A stretch of 35,105 bases of DNA from CAZOKN01 sp964580525. GTDB taxonomy: Bacteria; Pseudomonadota; Alphaproteobacteria; Rickettsiales; UBA6187. Position 1 is the first letter of the stretch, and every line of letters starts with the position of its first letter. Below the pieces are notes generated by a model. It saw only the letters and a list, made by a program, of their open reading frames with translations. It ran no database searches and was not told where the DNA came from. Positions 6,528 to 15,614 of the stretch are shown here, piece by piece. The translations under genes and the position numbers were made by a program. Location: assembly GCA_964580525.1 (NCBI GenBank), contig CAZOKN010000016.1, positions 1 through 35,105 of the forward strand, in the 5' to 3' direction.

Positions 6528-7601
6528 CTATAGCTTTTTATCAGGGAATGTCAGCCCAAGGCTCCGCCAGAAATCACCCACTTCAGAGATTATTTTATCA
6601 GCCTTTTTCATATTCTTATCGCTGAATTCAGGATCACTGGAATCTTTAAATTCTTCAGGTTCCAAATCTACTTCTAATTTTTCGAAAAGCTTTTTGGTAT
6701 ATTTTGTCATTGAATCTTTGCCAAAAAGCACAATTTCAGAATTTGACATTGCAGGCATGCCCGACAAAGCCATATTATAATGATATCTCTGCCAATATCC
6801 CAGGAATACTTCAACATAATCCTTTTTATATATCTCTTCTTCGCTATATCCCATCGCCAGCCAATCTTCGAATGCCCAACGCTCTATAGCACTTCTTATT
6901 TCAAATTTTCGTCCCTTTGGCATACCACCGCTTTTATCCAGCACAGACTGCGTCATAGATAGCGGATGACGAAGAGTTATAATGCTAGTCGAATTAGCAC
7001 CAAACATTTCTTTAACTAAAGGAAAATTATATATTGCCTTTGTGAATTTTTTTGGGATTACAACACCGCCTTTATATTTCAACTTACTATTCATGGTAAA
7101 ATACATCTCGGCCATAACAAGATATTCTGCCAGCTGTAGAAGGCTATTTGTATGAACATTCCCTTTATTTTTAAAAGCAAGATGAGCTATATGTGGAAAA
7201 CCATCGTGCGCGAGTGCATTCTGCACTTTTTTATAATCAATATCACAAGCACGAAAAAGCTGTTTTGATAAATAAGTCCCACCAGTACGTGGAATACCAA
7301 CCACAAAAATAAAATGGAACTTCATGATATTTTTTAAGGTTTCCGGACGCCCTGTTAGCATCTCTTTAAAAAACCTATATGAACGTGTGACAAGCGCATT
7401 ACCTATTTTGCTAGCCAGGACAATTTTTGCTTTTTCCTGAATATCTTCAAAACGGTCTGCGCTCACAATAAGCGATTCCTCTTCCTGCGCATACCATTCA
7501 CCATCGTGATGGTCTTTGCCATTAAGGGCATTATATAAAAATTCTATGAAAACAGGGGATGCTGGTAGCTCTAAATCCGTTAAAGTAAGGTTTAGTCCCA
7601 T
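6528..7601 (-). CDS. PAPS-dependent sulfotransferase-family protein, third gene of the TPS operon
   Basis: The 357-residue cytoplasmic protein has no signal peptide. The 5'-phosphosulfate-binding loop is visible as GIPRTGGTYL (102-111), preceded by a hydrophobic strand. The 3'-phosphate-binding segment is TLRHPLSMTQS, with the expected Arg and Ser, about 110 residues later. Family members move sulfate from PAPS to hydroxyl or amino groups of glycans, lipids or proteins; the acceptor cannot be read here. The gene starts 24 bp after the tpsB stop on the same strand (ATG at 7601, GGGG about 6 nt upstream) and is probably co-transcribed with tpsA and tpsB. In HMW-type operons the third gene encodes a glycosyltransferase that modifies the exoprotein. 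By position this gene could modify TpsA, its glycan or the cell surface, which is inference. Confidence 0.8.
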   Translation of the reverse strand: MGLNLTLTDLELPASPVFIEFLYNALNGKDHHDGEWYAQEEESLIVSADRFEDIQEKAKIVLASKIGNALVTRSYRFFKEMLTGRPETLKNIMKFHFIFVVGIPRTGGTYLSKQLFRACDIDYKKVQNALAHDGFPHIAHLAFKNKGNVHTNSLLQLAEYLVMAEMYFTMNSKLKYKGGVVIPKKFTKAIYNFPLVKEMFGANSTSIITLRHPLSMTQSVLDKSGGMPKGRKFEIRSAIERWAFEDWLAMGYSEEEIYKKDYVEVFLGYWQRYHYNMALSGMPAMSNSEIVLFGKDSMTKYTKKLFEKLEVDLEPEEFKDSSDPEFSDKNMKKADKIISEVGDFWRSLGLTFPDKKL

Positions 7602-7625
7602 TGCATCCCCTTTGAGAATCAGATA

Positions 7626-9302
7626 TTAGAAATTCTGCTTCAAATTAAAGTAGAAAGTATCGTCAGAAACTCTGTCAGAAACATATGTTCCAAGTGGATG
7701 AGCCCAGTCAAGGCGCAACACAGTATCACCTACAGGAACAAGCTTAGCTGTAGTTTCTAAACCTAAACCTGCGCTATACAAATGCGTATCCTGAACAGAC
7801 CCTTGAACGCGGTTTGATATAGCAGCACCATCTAAGAATGGACCAGCTTTGAAAGTAACATTTTCAACTTGTATAGGTAAAACATGGTTATATTCTAATG
7901 TGAAATTATAACCATCTTCCGCAGCTTCCTGAGCTACTTCAAAGCCACGTACGCTACCATAACCACCAGATGTAAATAAATCTGAAGAAAGCAATGTGCC
8001 AGAAGACAACTGTCCTCTTACCAAAGCTTTAATAGTTCCGTTTTCGCTGAAAGGACGAATATTAGCTATAAACAAAGGTTCAAATATCCAAGCTTCCTGA
8101 TTTCCACGAGCACGAGTTGCGCTAGATTCACCTCTTTCGCTCGCACCTAAAATATCAACACCTCTAGACAATTTAGCAGAACCGTAGAAAACACTGTTTG
8201 CAGCTCTGTATAAGTATGACTGCTCCACATATAATTTTCTTATGTTATCTTTTGTATCTTCAGTATTTGCAAGGAATGATTCATGTACGCGGTCTTCAAA
8301 ACCAAAACGCAATGTAGCAACGCTACTTCTAGTGTTGATAAGCTTGCTTGATAAAGCAACGTTAGCAATATTGCTTTCACCACTTGCTTTTAATGCTTCA
8401 AGACGACCACCAATTTCGTTCTCACTGTGCAAATAGCTAGTTTCCAACATCAAATTTCTGAAACCAATCGGAGTAACTAAGCCAATACCAGCATCCCAAA
8501 GATCTTCTTCAGATCTTCTAACATCAACGGAAAATTTCTCTCCAAGGTTTAACAAATCGCTCTGCTCAAGGTGAGCACCTGCAACAACTCTACCAGTAAG
8601 GTCACTGCCGTAGTTGTTAACACTTGCAGTATTAACATCTTCGTTTTCTTTTCTAAGAGTAACATCAAGATCAGTAGTGCTTAACTGCTTTCCAGGTTTC
8701 AAATTAACACTAGCCTTAATATCGTTAAGATCGTTCAAGTCGCTAATCATCGACTCAACTTGCGTATCTTTTACTATATCGCCAGATGTTGTACGTTTTG
8801 ACATGCTTTTAGCAATACCGCTATGAAGCGCACCACCTTCTTTTACAGTCACTTCACCAATTTTTGCTTCATATATTGAAACATTAAGCACGCCATTAGA
8901 AAATTTTTGAGGAGGAGTTACAACTCTAACAAGGATATATCCTCGATCGTAAAAAGCTTTTTTAACGTCATATTTCAATTCAGCAAGATCAGCTTCAGTA
9001 AGAACTTTTCCTACATATTTAGAAACAACAGACTGTAATTTCTCAGTGCTAACTACAGTGTTACCTGTAAAAACAACTGATTTTAAATTAGTTATTGATT
9101 TATTTCCTGTATTTCTTTTCACTTCAGGAGCCTCTTCTAGCGGGCTAGAAGGAGCTTTATCCAAGGAGTGGGATTGCGGAATTGAAGTATCAGGCAAAGC
9201 CTTATCTACAACACCCGGAAGCCTTTCTACCTGGGCAAAAGCCGAATTTACAACAAAAATACCTACTGTCAAAGCTATCGCGCTTAATTTATTTTTTGGC
9301 AC
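7626..9302 (-). CDS. TpsB outer-membrane transporter of a two-partner secretion system (FhaC/ShlB/HMW1B family)
   Basis: The protein is about 558 residues, an Omp85-superfamily pore that exports its partner TpsA through the outer membrane. It has a signal peptide ending AFA, a Pro-rich linker, POTRA-type repeats (from about residue 70, with the YDRGYILVRV stretch) and a 16-strand-type barrel. The family hallmarks GGYGSVRGF (the inserted-loop VRGF motif) and FLDGAAI are present, and the chain ends in Phe (FNLKQNF) as barrels do. The start is placed at GTG 9302: AAAGGAG ends 6 nt upstream, whereas the in-frame TTG at 9308 abuts it. The gene lies 61 bp after tpsA on the same strand, so they form a secretion pair. 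Confidence 0.92.
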   Translation of the reverse strand: MPKNKLSAIALTVGIFVVNSAFAQVERLPGVVDKALPDTSIPQSHSLDKAPSSPLEEAPEVKRNTGNKSITNLKSVVFTGNTVVSTEKLQSVVSKYVGKVLTEADLAELKYDVKKAFYDRGYILVRVVTPPQKFSNGVLNVSIYEAKIGEVTVKEGGALHSGIAKSMSKRTTSGDIVKDTQVESMISDLNDLNDIKASVNLKPGKQLSTTDLDVTLRKENEDVNTASVNNYGSDLTGRVVAGAHLEQSDLLNLGEKFSVDVRRSEEDLWDAGIGLVTPIGFRNLMLETSYLHSENEIGGRLEALKASGESNIANVALSSKLINTRSSVATLRFGFEDRVHESFLANTEDTKDNIRKLYVEQSYLYRAANSVFYGSAKLSRGVDILGASERGESSATRARGNQEAWIFEPLFIANIRPFSENGTIKALVRGQLSSGTLLSSDLFTSGGYGSVRGFEVAQEAAEDGYNFTLEYNHVLPIQVENVTFKAGPFLDGAAISNRVQGSVQDTHLYSAGLGLETTAKLVPVGDTVLRLDWAHPLGTYVSDRVSDDTFYFNLKQNF

Positions 9303-9356
9303 AGCCAACTCCTTTATCTAATTAAAATACCTTTAAAAAAACGAACCTGTGGTATA

Positions 9357-9377
9357 GGGAAAATTAAACATTTTCCC
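9357..9377 (-). other. hairpin across the tpsA stop codon
   Basis: GGGAAAAT (9357-9364) and ATTTTCCC (9370-9377) form a perfect 8-bp stem with a 5-nt loop containing part of the tpsA stop codon (9364-9366). No T-run follows, so it looks like an mRNA-stability or attenuation element between tpsA and tpsB and not a full terminator. Confidence 0.5.
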
Positions 9378-12300
9378 CATTGTTAGTACCACAATTCATG
9401 AAGTTACAAGCGTCTTCACCGGCTGGTGCAATGTTCTGAATCACAGAACCTGACAAACCTCCTAAAGCTGGCTCTTCACTACCTAAATTTCCGGCGCTTA
9501 GAATAGTTATTATATCACTTCTGCTTAATAATAATGCAGGATTGAAATTTCCAAACATATCAAAGCCAGCCAAATTATATTTGGTTCCGGTGTCTTTATG
9601 AATACCAGCAGCATTAAAGCCGTTGATATCGTATCCATTCACATCATAACCAGCTAAGTTATAAAGCGTACCAGTATCTTTGTTGATTCCTGCAGCATTG
9701 AAACCATTAATATCAAAACCATTGATATCGTAGCCGTTTACGTCATAACCAGCAGCGTTATATCCAGCACGATCAAAACCAGCGGCATCATAGCCGGTAG
9801 CGTCGAAGAAACGAACACTAGAACCGGAAAGTACCAAATCAGCTGTACCAGTAGCATCGCTCAAAGAACCAGAAGTTTGTTGTTGCAGCACATTGCTGTT
9901 AGCAACCACCAATGGGTCATTACCTTGTATAAACACATTATCAGGCGCAGCTACTTCCAAACTAGCTGTCGCAAAACCACCTGCAGATGTAGCTTGCAAG
10001 GAAATATTACCTGTAACATCAACACTTCCTGCTCCATTATTTCCAGCAACTATTTGACTATCAGAATCTGCGACAGAAGAAGCATTACCAACAGCGTTTG
10101 CCAGTGTAGTAATATCACCAACTACAGTTATGTTATTACCTGCTTGCAAATCTGCGCTAGAGAAAACATCTGCAGCACCAGCTGCAAAAGAATCATCAGC
10201 ATAAGAAGATAACAACACATTACCAGTGATGCTTATATTGTTACCGGCTTCAATATCACTGTAATCAACAACAAAAGCATCTCCTGTACCATTAAATACA
10301 CTAGCTCTGTCTGATATGCTCGTATTGCCAACAATGTTAACATCATTAGCAGCGTCTATAAATACATCAACACTAGAAACAGCTGATCCACCTACAGTAT
10401 GCGATGCCGCATTAACAGATATATCGCCGTTAATAATCACATCATTACTATTGGCTTGAATATATAGACTATCGTATGAAGAAACATTTTCTGCAATTGT
10501 ACCAGAATCAGTATCCACGGTTATATTACCATCAAGATTCACATCACCTGAATAAGATTGCCCTTCTCCAGCCAAAGACAGAAGATTTGAATCAAAATCT
10601 ACACCACCAGTAATTGATAAATCACCTGCATCGGCAGAAATATCAGCCTGCGCAGTAGAAAAAGTGTCTCCACTAGAGAACGATAAAACGTCAGAAGATA
10701 ATGTCAAGCCATTACCAATTATAATATCATTACCAGCATAAACACTCATGGTACTATAACCCCAAGCATCCATAGACCCTGTATTAATTTGGCTATCAAG
10801 GCTCATTTTTACATTGCCAGTAACATTTACATCCCCAGCAAATCCTTTCAAACGTAGTTCTGAATGAGCAGAAGAAGTTCCAGAAGAACCATCAACATTT
10901 GAGTTTGTGCTTACTGTAATATTGCCATCAACACTAAGATTATTACCGGCTTCAATTCTAGTATCTGCTCCCAAATAAGCATAACTACCCAATCCTGTTG
11001 TATCTAAATCAGCGCTTACAGAAACATTTCCATTAATTGTTATATCACCATTTACAGAGGAAACTTTCAAAGTTGCAGAATTAGATGAATAGGAACCTGA
11101 AGTATCATCAACATTTACAGATACAGCCACAGGACCATTTAACAGCACATTACCATCTGCTTCTACATCGAAGAAAGAGGTTGCACCAGTGAAGTCAACA
11201 TAACTACCAGTTCCTGTTACTTCAGAGACTACGTTTACAGTTCCTTGAACATTAATATCGCCTCCCACCGGAGCAAATAATTGCTTCAAATCCACTCTAT
11301 TAATAGCCTGAGCCTGAGCAGCAGAAGCATAAACATAAGATGCTATATCACCACCGATATTTAAATCATTTGCAGCACCCATCCTGTAGTTAGAAGTAAC
11401 ATCAGATCTAGACATACTTCCAGTTACCTTTGATTCTATACCATTTTCAACATAACCACCAATTGTAGTATCACCCGAATTAGATAAAATACCTACATTC
11501 TGAATAATGTTACCATGTCCGGTGCTAACAGAACGTACCATAGTCTGTGTACTAACAAAACCATCGATTGCAATATTACTTCCAGCTCCAAGACTTAGTA
11601 TTTCCAGGCTTTCATCCATTTCTACATCAGAACTTCCTCCGGAAGAAATCCAAACATCAGATATCTTACTGATATTACCATCTATATGAGTATCGCCAAC
11701 AGATGAAAATCCACCTGCACTTTTAGATGATACAGTTCCTTGCACTGCACCAGTTACAGTTATATCGGAAGTTAATGAAACACCGCCATTAACTGTCAAT
11801 TCTCCATTTCCTGCAAAAATTATAGCACTTAAATCTGAACTAGGACTATCAACATATGCAGTGCCGTTTGTAGTTATATTTGAATCAGTTCTTAATTCCA
11901 AATTATTCAAAGTAACATCAGTTCCTGCGTTAATACTTAAATTAGCAACAGTACCAACGAAAACTGAAGCTGAAGAAGAACCACCTATTATAGCACCATC
12001 AGCAGCAATCACATCTTTCTCAGCCGAAACATATACATCGCCATTAACAACAACAGAACCATCTGTAGTGTTTAATTCAAGATACGACGCCACAGGAGAA
12101 ATTAATGAAACAGCTATAGCAGAATTTTGCTGATCAACAGCAGAAGTTACAGTTATACTGTTAGTAGTTATGTCATTCTTTGCCTCGATCAAAGCATCAG
12201 CAAGAGCTGAAGCTGAAGAAGATAAATATGCATGATTCTGAGTGGTAGAATTTACCTGAACAATACCATTAACAGTCACAGAACCGTTTGTTGATTGTAA

Positions 12301-14604
12301 ATCCAAAGATGCAGATGAATCAGAATTCACAATATTAGCAGGATTAGATCCAGAACCATAGGCATTAGAAACTACACTAACATCGCGCTCTACTAGCACA
12401 TCACTATCAGTAGCAATAGCCACATTCGCAGCAGAAGATGATTTAGCAGCACTATCACCATTATTCAAATGAGCGCTAGAATAAACATCAACACTACCAG
12501 CTGAATTAATATTCAAACTACCAGCTGAAATTGTAAGATTAGCCTGAGATCCACTAATACCAGCAACATTTGCTTCATTATCGGCTATTGAATGAACAGC
12601 TACACCACTGCCTAAAAAAGGATTGCCTATAACAACCGCACCACTTGCATTCAATGTTGCATCAGAAGCAGAGAGAACATTAGATGAAGCAACTCCCGTT
12701 CCAGAATTTATTGAAGTAGCCCAACTACTTAAACTCACAGGACCAGAAACAGATATATCACCATTAGATGCCTGCAAATTCAAAGAAGAAGCAGAAAGTA
12801 CGCTACTCGTAAAAGCACCACCAGCATTATTTGCATCAAATGCAGTCGCAGTAGAAATAATTCCACCCGTACCAACATCTACACTGTCATTAAATGATTC
12901 TAAATAAACTGAAGACGTGGCAGCCGAATCACCGACACCAGCACTTCCAGCCTTTGAAACAGCCGAAGAAATAATACTTCCAGTAGTTATAACATAGCCG
13001 TCAGCAGTGATGCTTACATAAGAAGTAACGCTATTACCAAGTCCTGTGTCAGCTCTTTGATCAACCAAAATATTGCCCAACCATACATTGCCAGCATTTG
13101 CAGCAATATCTACACCACCACTAATAACATCACCATCAACAGTTGAGGTTTTACTAATGCTTAACATTGAAGAGCCTGTAACATCTCCAGCAGTAGAAAC
13201 TAATTTTATATTGCCACCATTTTGCAAAGTAATATCAGCAAAACCAATATCAAGATCATTCACGGATTCTAAATCCACATTAACGCCATTGCCACTCGAT
13301 AAACCAACAATGCTACCACTGAGAGTGATAGAATCACCGGTAACTTTTAAATCACCATTTTTCAGAGATAAACCACTATTTATATAAGCATCACCTGTAG
13401 CATTCAACTCAACATTTGTGCCGTTAGCAGAAGCAGATTCAACAGAAGACCCTAAAACCGAATCAGTAGCACTTGAATTATAAGTACCATCTACGTTTAT
13501 AGCATCAGCATTAACTACCAATTTACCATTTGTGCCGCTTGTAGCAGAAGCATCCACGCTACCGGCAAAATTCACATGCGCAGCATCAACCGTAACTGTA
13601 CCGCCATTACCTGACGTAGAACCACCCTTAGCTGATATTACAGCAGTATTCGCAACTTTAACATCAGCAGCCTCTGCAGAAACCAGAATCGTACCACCAT
13701 TGCTTGTAGTATCAAAAGAATCAGCATCAATAACGCCATCAAGATTTACAACGCCTTGCACGATATCAGACGCAACATTTGCAGAGATATTAATCGTGCC
13801 AGACTTAGCGCTTAGAGTGCCAGTGTTTTTAACTCCCGCACCAGTTACAACCGAAGCAGGTGTAGAGTAAGTAATCAGAACATTACCGCCGCCTATACCG
13901 ATGTTTAACTGATCAGTAGAAGCCAATTCAATGTGACCACCCGCGCTGTTTGCAACATCATAACCAACTGTTATAGTACCATTATTTTCAACTTGAGGAG
14001 CAGCAAGGATTGCCCAACCGCCATCATTTACTGTTATATCGCCATTATTAACAACGGCAGCGTTACCAAAACCGCTGAAGGTAAACATGCTAGGGTTATT
14101 CACATCATCAACATCCACATCATCCGAAGTTGTAGCAACTAAAGAACCAACGTTAACTTGTGAACCACCACCGAAAGTTATACCAGCAGTGTTCATTAAA
14201 AACACAGCTACACCCGAAGCATTAAGATGACCGAAAATTTCGCTGGCACCGTGGCTACCATCAATTTTTGCAACATATACGCCACCACCAGATATATTAA
14301 CCGTAGCAGCAGAACCTATGTTATACGTGCTATATGAAGACTTAGTATAAGCATTATTCATCTGAATGTTCAAAACTGGAGCAGTAGGAACTGTAGTGTC
14401 CAATACATGATTAGTTGTTCCAGATCCAGGTATATCACCGGTAAAAACAGGAGTCGCATCACTAGCAGGAACCGCCAAAGAATAACCAGGAACAGCAAAA
14501 GCCATTGTGAACGCCAAAGCCATGCAGAAGTTTATAACTTGCTTTTTACGCTTTACTAATCTCCAACGAAACTCATTCTTTGCTGTATTGAAACTATTAT
14601 TCAT
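9364..14604 (-). CDS. TpsA exoprotein: filamentous haemagglutinin-like / HMW1-like surface adhesin
   Basis: This is a 1746-residue secreted beta-helix protein. The signal peptide is long (about 50 residues) with a charged extension (RWRLVKRKK) before the hydrophobic core, as in extended TPS signal peptides. The TPS secretion domain follows (about 70-240), with the core NTAGITFGGGSQVNVGSLVATTS. The middle is repetitive beta-helix sequence rich in Asn/Asp/Gly/Ser/Val (AGNNISITGNV-like turns). Near the C-terminus are G[YF][DN]xx pentads (1604-1682), then Cys1733 and Cys1738. These are the only Cys outside the signal peptide and resemble the C-terminal cysteine loop that tethers HMW1 to its transporter. 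The ATG at 14604 follows GGAGA with good spacing. It heads the operon tpsA-tpsB-sulfotransferase, 242 bp downstream of pstB on the same strand. Adhesion is inferred from the family. Confidence 0.9.
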   Translation of the reverse strand: MNNSFNTAKNEFRWRLVKRKKQVINFCMALAFTMAFAVPGYSLAVPASDATPVFTGDIPGSGTTNHVLDTTVPTAPVLNIQMNNAYTKSSYSTYNIGSAATVNISGGGVYVAKIDGSHGASEIFGHLNASGVAVFLMNTAGITFGGGSQVNVGSLVATTSDDVDVDDVNNPSMFTFSGFGNAAVVNNGDITVNDGGWAILAAPQVENNGTITVGYDVANSAGGHIELASTDQLNIGIGGGNVLITYSTPASVVTGAGVKNTGTLSAKSGTINISANVASDIVQGVVNLDGVIDADSFDTTSNGGTILVSAEAADVKVANTAVISAKGGSTSGNGGTVTVDAAHVNFAGSVDASATSGTNGKLVVNADAINVDGTYNSSATDSVLGSSVESASANGTNVELNATGDAYINSGLSLKNGDLKVTGDSITLSGSIVGLSSGNGVNVDLESVNDLDIGFADITLQNGGNIKLVSTAGDVTGSSMLSISKTSTVDGDVISGGVDIAANAGNVWLGNILVDQRADTGLGNSVTSYVSITADGYVITTGSIISSAVSKAGSAGVGDSAATSSVYLESFNDSVDVGTGGIISTATAFDANNAGGAFTSSVLSASSLNLQASNGDISVSGPVSLSSWATSINSGTGVASSNVLSASDATLNASGAVVIGNPFLGSGVAVHSIADNEANVAGISGSQANLTISAGSLNINSAGSVDVYSSAHLNNGDSAAKSSSAANVAIATDSDVLVERDVSVVSNAYGSGSNPANIVNSDSSASLDLQSTNGSVTVNGIVQVNSTTQNHAYLSSSASALADALIEAKNDITTNSITVTSAVDQQNSAIAVSLISPVASYLELNTTDGSVVVNGDVYVSAEKDVIAADGAIIGGSSSASVFVGTVANLSINAGTDVTLNNLELRTDSNITTNGTAYVDSPSSDLSAIIFAGNGELTVNGGVSLTSDITVTGAVQGTVSSKSAGGFSSVGDTHIDGNISKISDVWISSGGSSDVEMDESLEILSLGAGSNIAIDGFVSTQTMVRSVSTGHGNIIQNVGILSNSGDTTIGGYVENGIESKVTGSMSRSDVTSNYRMGAANDLNIGGDIASYVYASAAQAQAINRVDLKQLFAPVGGDINVQGTVNVVSEVTGTGSYVDFTGATSFFDVEADGNVLLNGPVAVSVNVDDTSGSYSSNSATLKVSSVNGDITINGNVSVSADLDTTGLGSYAYLGADTRIEAGNNLSVDGNITVSTNSNVDGSSGTSSAHSELRLKGFAGDVNVTGNVKMSLDSQINTGSMDAWGYSTMSVYAGNDIIIGNGLTLSSDVLSFSSGDTFSTAQADISADAGDLSITGGVDFDSNLLSLAGEGQSYSGDVNLDGNITVDTDSGTIAENVSSYDSLYIQANSNDVIINGDISVNAASHTVGGSAVSSVDVFIDAANDVNIVGNTSISDRASVFNGTGDAFVVDYSDIEAGNNISITGNVLLSSYADDSFAAGAADVFSSADLQAGNNITVVGDITTLANAVGNASSVADSDSQIVAGNNGAGSVDVTGNISLQATSAGGFATASLEVAAPDNVFIQGNDPLVVANSNVLQQQTSGSLSDATGTADLVLSGSSVRFFDATGYDAAGFDRAGYNAAGYDVNGYDINGFDINGFNAAGINKDTGTLYNLAGYDVNGYDINGFNAAGIHKDTGTKYNLAGFDMFGNFNPALLLSRSDIITILSAGNLGSEEPALGGLSGSVIQNIAPAGEDACNFMNCGTNNGENV
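9559..9795 (-). repeat. G[YF][DN]xx pentapeptide repeats in the TpsA C-terminus
   Basis: Residues 1604-1682 contain runs of the 5-residue unit GYDAA, GFDRA, GYNAA, GYDVN, GYDIN, GFDIN, GFNAA. Two copies of a longer unit end in DTGTLYNLA or DTGTKYNLA. Four Ala-Ala-Gly tripeptides fall at pentad boundaries. The block sits between the beta-helix and the C-terminal cysteine pair, so it may be a linker, cleavage or calcium-binding region. I do not recognise a named domain. Confidence 0.8.
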
Positions 14605-14846
14605 GATGATTCTCCATTAAATAAAATATGATTCTTAAATTTTCTGACTGAACTGTTTTTCAAAAGTCCCATACATTTTTTATAAAAAACACGGGTACAA
14701 AAATACGATATTAACCGCTTGCTAGTACCATACCTAAAAATAGATTGCAATAAGTAACTTTTTATGCAACCATTTGGTACTGAAAAATAAGGATTTTCTA
14801 GGGAAAACAACTTTCCACCCAAAAGTTGAAATTTGTACAAATTTTC
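14605..14846 (-). promoter_or_regulatory. intergenic region between pstB and tpsA with a 16-bp palindrome
   Basis: These 242 bp hold the tpsA Shine-Dalgarno (GGAGA, minus strand, 8 nt before the ATG). A perfect 16-bp palindrome AAATTTGTACAAATTT lies at 14829-14844, two bases beyond the pstB stop codon. Spread GTACC/GGTAC words occur near 14695, 14725 and 14775. I see no convincing -35/-10 pair and no strong terminator after pstB, so read-through from the pst genes into tpsA is possible. The palindrome could be an operator. Confidence 0.4.
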
Positions 14847-15611
14847 TCAACCAAATTTGCCAGAAATATAGTCTTTTGTTTTCTTGTCATCAGGGAAATC
14901 GAAGATTTTTTCGGTCGTACCAAATTCAACTAAATTTCCCATATGGAAAAAGCCGGTAAAATCAGAAACACGTCTAGCTTGTTGCATTGAATGCGTAACC
15001 ATAACTATAGTGAATTTTTCTTTCAATTCCTTAATCAGCTCTTCGATAATAGCTGTTGCGATAGGATCAAGCGCCGAACAAGGCTCATCCATCAATATAA
15101 CTTCAGGCTTAATAGCTATAGCTCTGGCGATACAAAGCCTTTGCTGCTGACCACCAGAAAGACCGGTTCCAGGCTCATTCAATCTGTCCTTCACCTCATT
15201 CCATAAGCCGGCCCTCTGCAAGCTTTTCTCTACAATGGCATCCATATCGGTTTTTTTCTGCACTAGATGGTGAATTTTTACACCATAAGCCACATTTTCA
15301 TAAATCGTTTTAGGAAAAGGATTAGGCTTTTGAAACACCATACCAACCTTTGAACGTAGAACTACAGGATCAACATCCGCACCGTATATATTTTCGCCAT
15401 CCAACTCCACAATGCCGTCTATCTTGCAATTTTCAACAGTATCGTTCATCCTGTTTAAACAACGTAAAAAAGTTGATTTACCACAACCAGAAGGGCCTAT
15501 CAGAGCAGTAACTTTATTTTTTGTGATATCCATATCAATGCCGAAAAGCGCCTGTTTTTCACCATAGAACACATTAAGATTTTTTGATGACATTCTTATT
15601 TTATTGCCCAT
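14847..15611 (-). CDS. pstB: phosphate ABC transporter ATP-binding protein PstB
   Basis: The 254-residue ATPase energises high-affinity phosphate import through PstCA in the inner membrane. Walker A GPSGCGKST, the Q-loop region VFQKPNPFPKTIYENVAYG (characteristic of PstB), the signature LSGGQQQRL, Walker B VILMDEPCSALDP and the switch His (VTHSMQQ) are all present. The length is typical for the family. It begins 3 bp after the pstA stop, so translation is tightly coupled. It is the last pst gene; phoU, which often follows pstB, is not found, and tpsA comes next on the same strand. Confidence 0.96.
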   Translation of the reverse strand: MGNKIRMSSKNLNVFYGEKQALFGIDMDITKNKVTALIGPSGCGKSTFLRCLNRMNDTVENCKIDGIVELDGENIYGADVDPVVLRSKVGMVFQKPNPFPKTIYENVAYGVKIHHLVQKKTDMDAIVEKSLQRAGLWNEVKDRLNEPGTGLSGGQQQRLCIARAIAIKPEVILMDEPCSALDPIATAIIEELIKELKEKFTIVMVTHSMQQARRVSDFTGFFHMGNLVEFGTTEKIFDFPDDKKTKDYISGKFG

Positions 15612-15614
15612 CGT

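Noticed and set aside
9877..14142. Several plus-strand open frames of 60-112 codons opposite tpsA
   Set aside because: They are reflections of the low-stop, Ala/Thr/Ser-rich codon use of the repetitive tpsA gene. None has a recognisable domain or ribosome binding site.
14601..14840. A minus-strand 79-codon open frame ending in an ATGA overlap with the tpsA start
   Set aside because: It opens at a TTG without a Shine-Dalgarno, its translation has the composition of random AT-rich DNA, and it overlaps the pstB-distal palindrome. A leader peptide cannot be excluded but is not supported.
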